A model generated the notes under the pieces. It saw nothing but the letters and a program-made list of their open reading frames with translations. It ran no database searches and was not told the DNA's origin. A program made the position numbers and the translations under genes. From NCBI RefSeq assembly GCF_029813785.1, contig NZ_JARVKY010000001.1:62001-126000 (forward strand): DNA of 64,000 nt, read 5' to 3'. Each line of letters begins with the position of its first letter. Within the stretch, counting starts at the first letter, position 1. The DNA is from Streptomyces sp. DH41. Lineage in GTDB: Bacteria > Actinomycetota > Actinomycetes > Streptomycetales > Streptomycetaceae. Below, one piece after another: positions 58,524-64,000 of this stretch.

Positions 58524-60749
58524 CTATCCGGCGTCCCGCTTTTGGTTGCGCTGCGTAATCGCGGTGGCGATGTCGTCGCGCTTGATGCCGCGCTTGTTGA
58601 CCTGTTCGCCGTCGATGCGCCGGCTGATCTGCACGGTGCCGATCCCGAGCGGCTTGAGCGCGGCGGTGAGTGCTTCGGCCTTGGGCTTGGCCTCCAGCTG
58701 AGCCCACGGGCCGTAGACCTCGGGGCGCAGGTCGGCGAGGCGGTCCACGACCGTCTCCGACCACACCTTGGCCTCGCCCTTGCCGAGCACGGCCGCGACG
58801 TCGTCCAGGATCGTCGCGGACGTCTCCGGTGCCGGGACCTCGCCGACCGCGTCACCGGACAGCGTGCCCTCCGCCTCGCGCAGGGCGGCGGCCCGGGTCA
58901 GGATGCGGTCGGCGTCGCGGCCGTCGGCGAGGTAGGTGCGCACGATCCCGGAGTCGTCCGACATGCCCTTGAGCAGGCCCACGCCCTTGTGGGACTTCAG
59001 CAGCTTGGACGCGTCCAACCCTTCCGAGTAGGAGCCGGCACCGAGGATGGTGTCCGAGACCTGGTAGGCGCCGACCCGCAGCGCGAGGCGGGCCTGATGC
59101 TGGTCACGCAGCTCGGAGGGGCACGCCTTGTCGTCCGGCTTCTGCGTCGCGGTCATCACGCTGACGCCGACGGCCGGGGCGACCCGGGCGAGGTAGACCA
59201 TCAGGGACAGGATCTCCTTGCCGTGCTCGGGGTGGGTCAGGTACTCCTGCACCTCGTCCACCACGAACAGCGTGAGCGGCATGTTCAGCTTCTTGTCCCG
59301 GCTGATCTCCGGAGTGAGCTTGCCCTCCGGGCAGACGTGCAGGGGCAGTTCGGACAGCCGGTGGTACCGGTCTTCGACGTCCGCCTTGAGTTCCCGCAGC
59401 GAGGTCAGCAGGTGCTGCACCGGGTCGAACCCGTTCTTGGGCACGATGCCGAACCCGATGCGGTGCGCGACCAGGGCGAACTTCCGCCAGTCCGGCGACG
59501 CCTTGCCGTCGAACACGTACAGGCGCACGTGCGGGTCCAGGGCGGCGGCGAGCGCGATCGTGCGGGCGGAGAACGTCTTGCCCTGACGCGGCACGGCACC
59601 GACCAGCAGCGACAGCCACAGCATCGTGGCCATGACCGGGTTGCCGCGCTCGTCGACACCCCACGGGAACGGCTTCCAGAAGTCCACCCGCGTCGCCCCC
59701 AGCAGCGGCGAGCGGCCCGACGGGACGGCGAGCGGGTCACGGTCGGCGATCCAGTACGACACCCGGCGCTCGCTCGTCTCGTCCTTGTCCAGGAAGAGCT
59801 GAGTAGCAGCGATGTCCATGCCCGACGCCAGCTTGGAGTGAGCGCTCAGCGCGTCCTTGAAGGACTTGCCGTAGGGCAGATCCACGATCACGCGCCACCC
59901 GTCCCCGTCCCGACCGATCGGCCGCGGGAAGGCGATCGTCTGATCCTTACTGGTCAGCCCGGACACCTCGTGCGCGCGGATGACGATGTCCGAGGACAAC
60001 TTGCGCTTGCGGAACGTCACCTTGGCCATGTCGATCAGCGGCCGGTCCGCCGGCGCCCCCACCACACCGAGCGTGGTCGTCAGCGCGGCCACGGCCAGCA
60101 TGAGCAGCCACGACGGCGCCATGACGTAGAGGGTCAGGGCTGCGGCCAGGCCGAGGAAGCCGGCGATCGTGGCCACGATGCCGCGCAGCCTCACGCGGTC
60201 GTTGCGCTGCCGGGAGAGCTTCAGGTACTCCGCCGCGTCCTCGTTGGCCACGGAGGCGAGGCGCAGGCCCTTGCCCTCCGCGTCGAAGACCCACCGGCCG
60301 ATCGCGGTCGACCAACGCCACGCGCCGCGCGGCGAGTACGCGCAGATCTTCGGCGTGTACACGAGCGGCAGGCGCACCGCGTGGTAGCCGACCACGGCCG
60401 AGTAGTGCCGGATCGCCCACTTACGCACGGCCGTGCGCTGGTCGGGGAGCTTCACCCAGTCCGGCAGCACCGGCAGACGGGCCTTGTCCTTGGCCTCCAT
60501 CCATTCCGCGACCGAGGGCGGGTAGACCTCGCGCGGCGGGTCGACCGGCGCCCCCTCGCTCAGGCCGTCGGCCTCCGGGTCGTCGGTGTCGGGGAGTTCG
60601 GCCTCCCATTCACCCGGCTTCACCACACCCCCACCCGGGGCGGTCGGGTCGGGGTCGGTGGTCTTCTTCAGCGGGAACGGCACGATGTCGGCCGTCGGTT
60701 CGGTGCCCTCCGGGTCCCCGGCGGGCGTGAAGGTCGTCGTTTCCGTCAC
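58524..60749 (-). CDS. tra: FtsK/SpoIIIE-like conjugal DNA translocase (Tra)
   Basis: This 741-aa protein would pump double-stranded element DNA to a recipient, as TraB/TraSA proteins do in mycelial mating. After an acidic, Pro-rich N-terminus come two membrane helices (about 190-210 and 215-235: GIVATIAGFLGLAAALTLYV and WLLMLAVAALTTTLGVVG). The FtsK motor follows, with Walker A GAVPRQGKTFS (about 377) and Walker B LTLFVVDEVQEYL (about 490), and a C-terminal winged-helix-like tail. GTG 60749 has AAGGAG 11 bases upstream. Confidence 0.93.
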   Translation of the reverse strand: MTETTTFTPAGDPEGTEPTADIVPFPLKKTTDPDPTAPGGGVVKPGEWEAELPDTDDPEADGLSEGAPVDPPREVYPPSVAEWMEAKDKARLPVLPDWVKLPDQRTAVRKWAIRHYSAVVGYHAVRLPLVYTPKICAYSPRGAWRWSTAIGRWVFDAEGKGLRLASVANEDAAEYLKLSRQRNDRVRLRGIVATIAGFLGLAAALTLYVMAPSWLLMLAVAALTTTLGVVGAPADRPLIDMAKVTFRKRKLSSDIVIRAHEVSGLTSKDQTIAFPRPIGRDGDGWRVIVDLPYGKSFKDALSAHSKLASGMDIAATQLFLDKDETSERRVSYWIADRDPLAVPSGRSPLLGATRVDFWKPFPWGVDERGNPVMATMLWLSLLVGAVPRQGKTFSARTIALAAALDPHVRLYVFDGKASPDWRKFALVAHRIGFGIVPKNGFDPVQHLLTSLRELKADVEDRYHRLSELPLHVCPEGKLTPEISRDKKLNMPLTLFVVDEVQEYLTHPEHGKEILSLMVYLARVAPAVGVSVMTATQKPDDKACPSELRDQHQARLALRVGAYQVSDTILGAGSYSEGLDASKLLKSHKGVGLLKGMSDDSGIVRTYLADGRDADRILTRAAALREAEGTLSGDAVGEVPAPETSATILDDVAAVLGKGEAKVWSETVVDRLADLRPEVYGPWAQLEAKPKAEALTAALKPLGIGTVQISRRIDGEQVNKRGIKRDDIATAITQRNQKRDAG

Positions 60750-60852
60750 GATGTACGTACTCCTTCGGGAGTCGAAGGGTCCGGCCGGCTTGCTGTGGAA
60801 GGTCGGGCGGCCGGACCCGGGGAATCGATCGTGAGGCCGGGCAAGGGCCGTA

Positions 60853-60875
60853 ACTAGCCTGACTTCCGGCTAGCT
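60853..60875. promoter_or_regulatory. TAGC dyad upstream of tra
   Basis: Inverted CTAGCC/GGCTAG copies (60854-60859 and 60868-60873) lie 104 bases before the tra start. They resemble the TAGC palindromes downstream of tra, so one regulator may bind both sides. The rest of the 60750-60915 gap shows no gene. Confidence 0.35.
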
Positions 60876-60915
60876 CTGGCCAAAGCTTCACGCGTTCGAT
60901 GGGGCTGGGTTGTTC

Positions 60916-61257
60916 TCAAGCGGCGCGCTGTTCCTCGGGATAGGCGCAGGTCACGCACGATCCGAGCGTGGGCGGGATGACGTATCCGGCGTCCCGGTGG
61001 CACTCGGGGCAGGTGCGGCGGGCGCGCATCATCGCTTCGTGGGCCCGCCACCGGCCCGGCGTCATCGGCCGGACCGGTAGGGCGAGGTCGACGCGGTACA
61101 GGTAGGCGACCAGCGGCGGGCGGCCCCGCCGCCGGGGACGTTCGAGCTGTGCGGCGACGTCCTGACCACCGGGGCGCAGGTCACGGGCCCGCAGTTGGCG
61201 CCGGGTGGCGTAGCCGTCCGGGGCGAAGTGCCACCGGAAGACCGGCAGCGTGCTCAT
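60916..61257 (-). CDS. RRQRL-type zinc-binding protein
   Basis: This 113-aa AICE protein has the RRQLRARDLRPGGQDVAAQ motif (residues 19-37), similar to the RRQRL family seen in many Streptomyces elements, and a C-terminal zinc-ribbon-like site CPECHRDAGY ... CVTCAYP. Function is unknown; it may bind DNA. Its start overlaps the GGDEF stop (ATGA), so it belongs to the same operon. Confidence 0.75.
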   Translation of the reverse strand: MSTLPVFRWHFAPDGYATRRQLRARDLRPGGQDVAAQLERPRRRGRPPLVAYLYRVDLALPVRPMTPGRWRAHEAMMRARRTCPECHRDAGYVIPPTLGSCVTCAYPEEQRAA

Positions 61258-61871
61258 GCCGCGCCGCGCCGTCCGGGACGACGGCCGGCCACCGATCCGA
61301 GCAGCCGCCCAAGACGGGCCCGGCGGGGACCGGACCGGCCCGAGCGTTTCGCCGCGTACATGGCCTCATCGGCGCGGCGCAGCAGCGCTGACAAGTCCTC
61401 GCCCGGGTGGTCGGCGGCCCGCACCCACCCCAGTGACACCGTGGTGTGCACGCCGGGGGCGGTGTCGACCGGCCGGGCGAGGACGCGGGCGAGGGTGTGG
61501 AGCTGGTCAGCGGCCGTGCCGTCGCGGTCGATGACGACGGCGGCGAATTCGTCCCCACCGAGCCGACCCGCCACCCCGCCCGGGGTGGTGCCGTGGGCGA
61601 GGCGGGCGGCGACCGTGGCGAGCAGCACGTCACCGGCCGCGTGGCCATGGGTGTCGTTGACCTGCTTGAAGTGGTCGACGTCCGCGAGCACGACCACGGC
61701 GCGCGGGTCGCGCAGCAGACGGCGGGCCCGCCGGGTGAACGCATCCCGCGTCCACAACCCGGTGAGCGGGTCACGGCGGGCCGTGGTCAGCCGTGCGTGC
61801 AACCACCGGGCGTGTACCGCCCATGCGAGGACGGGCGGCAGGGCAGGTAAGAGCGCGGTGACGGTGTTCAC
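61254..61871 (-). CDS. GGDEF-domain diguanylate cyclase-like protein
   Basis: This 205-aa protein has a short N-terminal hydrophobic segment (LLPALPPVLAWAVHA, about 8-22) then a GGDEF domain. It includes DPLTGLWTRDAF, ADVDHFKQVNDTHGHAAGD and the intact active site RLGGDEFAAVV, followed by VSLGWVRA. No PAS or EAL domain is present, so it may make c-di-GMP constitutively or be membrane-tethered. It starts at GTG 61871, overlapping the Spd gene stop (GTGA). C-di-GMP controls development in Streptomyces, so an element-borne cyclase could affect host differentiation. This is inference. Confidence 0.88.
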   Translation of the reverse strand: MNTVTALLPALPPVLAWAVHARWLHARLTTARRDPLTGLWTRDAFTRRARRLLRDPRAVVVLADVDHFKQVNDTHGHAAGDVLLATVAARLAHGTTPGGVAGRLGGDEFAAVVIDRDGTAADQLHTLARVLARPVDTAPGVHTTVSLGWVRAADHPGEDLSALLRRADEAMYAAKRSGRSGPRRARLGRLLGSVAGRRPGRRGAA

Positions 61872-62986
61872 GGCGTCACCGCCGTGGTGGCGCGTTCGGC
61901 GAGCAGGGCGTCACGCAGCTTGCGGGCGTTGGCGGGCGAGGTGCGCAGGGCCCGGCGGATGCCCTCCCCGGTCACCTCGGCGTCCGTCCATCCGGCCGTC
62001 GCCTTGCGCGCTTCCGCCATGAGCTGTTCCGGGGTGCGGCGGGTGCGGGTCGACTTGGCGGCGACCGGGACGCGGCCCGTCGCCCGACGCGGCGAGGTCG
62101 AGGCGGCCGGCACCGATCGGGCGGGTGTCGGGGCGATCGGGACCGGCTTCGCCGTGGGTGCGACGGCGGGAGTCGGCTTGATGCCGCCGCTCGACTTGCC
62201 GAGGTCGACCGGCGCCGGATCGGGCACCGAAAGCCGCGTCAGGGTGACCGTGGCCGGTGCCGATACCGGCAGGTCAGAGGTAGACCGTTCTCGACTACAT
62301 CCGGCCGATTCCTCCGCATTTGCGATCGAGGCGGGAGACGGGGTGGTGGTGCCGAACATCGCGGCGAGGGCCGCGTCCGCGCCGTCGGTGATCCGGTCGC
62401 GCTGCACGTCCAACAGCCTCGATCCGAGCGCCGCGTCCCCGACCCCGGCCTTGCGCGCCAGACGCCACGACGCCCGATCGGACCGCTTGCGCACCCGGCT
62501 CACCGGGTGGTGCGCGGCACGGGCGCGGTGGTAGGCGAGGGCCTGCACGATGTCGGCGGTGCGCCGCTCGTTCTCCGCGTCCCGGCCGTCGGTGTGCACG
62601 ACGATCCGACGTGCGAGGAACGCCATGCCCTCGGCCGAGACGGACATGCCCATCGGGGTCAGCGCGTAGACGACGGTGCGGCCCGGGTCGGGCGCGGCCA
62701 TGGCGCCCATGACGGCGGCGGCGGCCGGCAGGGCCCACAGTCCGATCCGCACGACACGCGGCGAGGACTGCCCCAGCATGGTCAGTCCCAGCAGGACCAG
62801 GGCGAGCACGGCCGTGGCGCCCTCACCGGCACCGAGGGCACCGAGCGCGGTCCCCGTGCCGTAGGCGTGACCGATGTTGCTGTAGGTGCCGATGCCGCCG
62901 ACCACGCCCGTGGCGAGCATGGGCACGAACGCGGCCGTCAGAACACCGATCTGCACCTTGCTCAGCGGCTTGCGGGTCTGGCTCAT
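61868..62986 (-). CDS. Spd-like conjugal spread membrane protein
   Basis: This 372-aa protein has about four transmembrane helices in the first 130 residues (IGVLTAAFVPMLATGVVG; AVLALVLLGLTML; WALPAAAAVMGAMAA) and a long cytoplasmic part with basic, Ser/Pro-rich sequence. A C-terminal HTH-like domain (GWTDAEVTGEGIRRALRTSPANARKLRD) matches SpdB2-type proteins of AICEs. Such proteins help plasmid spread along septate mycelium. ATG 62986 overlaps the upstream stop (ATGA), beating the longer frame. Confidence 0.78.
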   Translation of the reverse strand: MSQTRKPLSKVQIGVLTAAFVPMLATGVVGGIGTYSNIGHAYGTGTALGALGAGEGATAVLALVLLGLTMLGQSSPRVVRIGLWALPAAAAVMGAMAAPDPGRTVVYALTPMGMSVSAEGMAFLARRIVVHTDGRDAENERRTADIVQALAYHRARAAHHPVSRVRKRSDRASWRLARKAGVGDAALGSRLLDVQRDRITDGADAALAAMFGTTTPSPASIANAEESAGCSRERSTSDLPVSAPATVTLTRLSVPDPAPVDLGKSSGGIKPTPAVAPTAKPVPIAPTPARSVPAASTSPRRATGRVPVAAKSTRTRRTPEQLMAEARKATAGWTDAEVTGEGIRRALRTSPANARKLRDALLAERATTAVTP

Positions 62987-63279
62987 GCCGCTTCCCCCGT
63001 TCCCGCCCGGTGGTCGCGAGCGGCACGCAGGAACGGCACCGTACGGGTCAGCGCGTCGGCGTACAGAGCGTCCCAACCGGCGACCTCGTCGCCGGCCTCC
63101 GCCTCCGCCCGCAGATCGGCGAGGACGTCACGGGCCGCGTCCTCACGGGCCGCCCGCTCGCCGTCCGTCTCGGACTCCAGCGGGCCCCGGAACAGGTCGA
63201 CGTCGATACCGAGCGCCAGTTCGGCGAACTCGAAGTCGCCGTGCGCTTCCTGGCCGGCGACGAATGTGCGCATACGCAT
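62983..63279 (-). CDS. 98-aa hypothetical element protein
   Basis: A small acidic, helical protein (MRMRTFVAGQEAHGDFEF at its start) with no recognised domain. Its ribosome binding site AAGGAG is good. It is the first gene of the four-gene run (98-aa, Spd, GGDEF, RRQRL), each overlapping the next by 4 bases. This suggests tight translational coupling and a shared promoter in 63280-63753. Confidence 0.7.
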   Translation of the reverse strand: MRMRTFVAGQEAHGDFEFAELALGIDVDLFRGPLESETDGERAAREDAARDVLADLRAEAEAGDEVAGWDALYADALTRTVPFLRAARDHRAGTGEAA

Positions 63280-63753
63280 GGTGGATCTCTCCTTGGAACG
63301 TCGGGATGGGGCGCGGGGCGGTCGGCCGTCCTGTCCGGGAGTGCGACCGCCCCGCGAAGCAACGGGGCTGTGATGCGAGGTGGTGCGCTGTCTCCTTCGG
63401 GAACACGGGCTCCCGTTTGAGGCGTATGGAGACGTGACCTTTCGGTCTAAGCCCTCCGGTTGACCAGGGGTCCGGGTCCCTCGGCCCGCTCTGTCCCGGG
63501 CCCCTTGTCGTGCACTCGATCGGGACGTCGAAGCGATCCGACCGAGAGGAACATGTATTACGTGTTCCTCATCTTGCAGAGAGAGGTTCGCCCCGTCAAG
63601 CCCTTCGACTGTTTGGTTCGCGCCCCTCGCGCTCGATGTACCTACAGACTGGCGTCAGGGACGGCGACGCTCGACTTCGCACCTGTACGACTCAGGTCGT
63701 TCTTGGCTAGCGTGAAGTCGTACCAAGTCGTCCCTGGGGAACGGAGGTTGGAT
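63280..63753. other. divergent control region of the element
   Basis: This 474-base gap lies between the minus-strand transfer operon and the plus-strand XRE gene. It has lower GC in its second half, a 25-bp interrupted dyad (63546-63570) and GGAGG at 63743-63747 before the XRE start. No additional gene is convincing. Confidence 0.6.
63546..63570. promoter_or_regulatory. operator-like inverted repeat
   Basis: Arms GAGGAACA (63546-63553) and TGTTCCTC (63563-63570) are separated by 9 bases (TGTATTACG). It is 184 bases before the XRE start and about 270 bases before the transfer operon. A repressor such as a KorSA-like or the XRE protein may bind here. Confidence 0.6.
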
Positions 63754-64000
63754 GTGGCGAACGAGCGACTGCGAGGCGCAATAGTCGACTTGGGCCTGAC
63801 CCTTGATGAGGTCGCCGAACGTCTCGGGGTGTCGGCCAAAACGGTAGAGCGCTGGATCAACGACCCGGAGCGCAAGCCGTACCGCCGCTTCCAGTACGCG
63901 ACCGCCTCACTTCTGAAGTGCGAAGTCTCGTACCTCTGGCCGGACGAACGGACGTCGGCCGAAGTGACTGCCACGGGCAACGCCGAGTTGGTCAGGCTGT
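63754..64000 (+). CDS. XRE-family HTH regulator, 5' part
   Basis: A partial gene of at least 82 codons begins at GTG 63754 after GGAGG. The N-terminal HTH (LTLDEVAERLGVSAKTVERWINDPERKP, about 15-42) is XRE-like. The end visible here (AELVRLY would continue) resembles the start of a DUF5919-type C-terminal domain found in Streptomyces regulators. It is divergent from the transfer operon and probably regulates the element. The rest lies beyond the window. Confidence 0.75.
   Translation, partial: MANERLRGAIVDLGLTLDEVAERLGVSAKTVERWINDPERKPYRRFQYATASLLKCEVSYLWPDERTSAEVTATGNAELVRL

Larger units (their letters stand above)
52371..64000. mobile_element. AICE (actinomycete integrative and conjugative element), partial
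   Basis: Typical AICE modules occur in order: tyrosine integrase and Xis, origin-like repeats, prim-pol/ATPase replication pair with a methyltransferase, small membrane proteins, FtsK-like Tra, an RRQRL/GGDEF/Spd operon and an XRE regulator. The left edge lies somewhere in 52271-52386. The right edge is beyond the window, so the attachment repeat and any tRNA target cannot be shown. The reading frames are intact, so the element may be functional. Confidence 0.88.

Overview
The window is very GC-rich chromosomal DNA from a Streptomyces, or a close relative. Supporting signs are the GC-biased third codon positions, a principal-type sigma factor of the HrdA kind next to dnaG, an Mbl-like actin homologue, a SARP-type regulatory module, class F sortase and LAETG sorting signals, and a Streptomyces-type integrative element at the right end. 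The gene order (malonyl-CoA synthetase, carboxyl transferase, subtilase ... hrdA, dnaG, dgt ... nasA, FMN reductase ... nirBD) recalls the SCO2444-SCO2488 neighbourhood of S. coelicolor. That comparison is from memory, not from an alignment.

Bases 1-6.4 kb hold the 3' part of a malonyl-CoA synthetase, a fused carboxyl transferase, a 19-codon small ORF, a strong bidirectional terminator and a large secreted subtilase. Bases 6.6-14.5 kb form a tightly coupled four-gene cassette: a Tco1 (CU044_2847-type) protein, a trypsin-like protease with a VMAP-like C-terminus, a MoxR-type AAA+ ATPase, and a 1583-residue vWA-like protein. The last carries a pseudokinase, a SARP-like DNA-binding/BTAD module and a degenerate HAD phosphatase. 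This looks like an NTP-dependent signalling or biological-conflict system of the vWA-MoxR-VMAP class and is the most interesting chromosomal item.

Bases 14.7-25.7 kb carry the Mbl-like actin homologue, a GAF histidine kinase, a STAS-ANTAR protein, a short-chain dehydrogenase, three tRNA genes (one CAU, two Asn), a xylulokinase-like kinase and a heterodimeric ABC exporter. Bases 25.7-34.4 kb hold hrdA, dnaG, an FAD reductase, dgt, a sirohydrochlorin chelatase-like gene and a SanA/YdcF protein. Bases 34.5-52.3 kb hold nitrogen assimilation genes (nasA; an FAD oxidoreductase followed by nirB and nirD), a SoxR-box-controlled FMN reductase, a class F sortase pair, an HxlR-regulated dehydrogenase, a GH3 hexosaminidase behind two DasR-like sites, a TetR/SDR pair and an Excalibur/LAETG surface protein.

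From about 52.4 kb to the window end lies an actinomycete integrative and conjugative element (AICE). It contains a tyrosine integrase, Xis, an iteron-rich putative origin, a prim-pol plus ATPase replication pair coupled to a C5 DNA methyltransferase, small membrane proteins, an FtsK-like Tra translocase, and an operon of RRQRL zinc protein, GGDEF protein and Spd-like membrane protein. A divergent XRE-family regulator follows and is cut by the window end. Almost all AICE genes run on the minus strand, several with 4-base start/stop overlaps. The far end of the element is outside the window.
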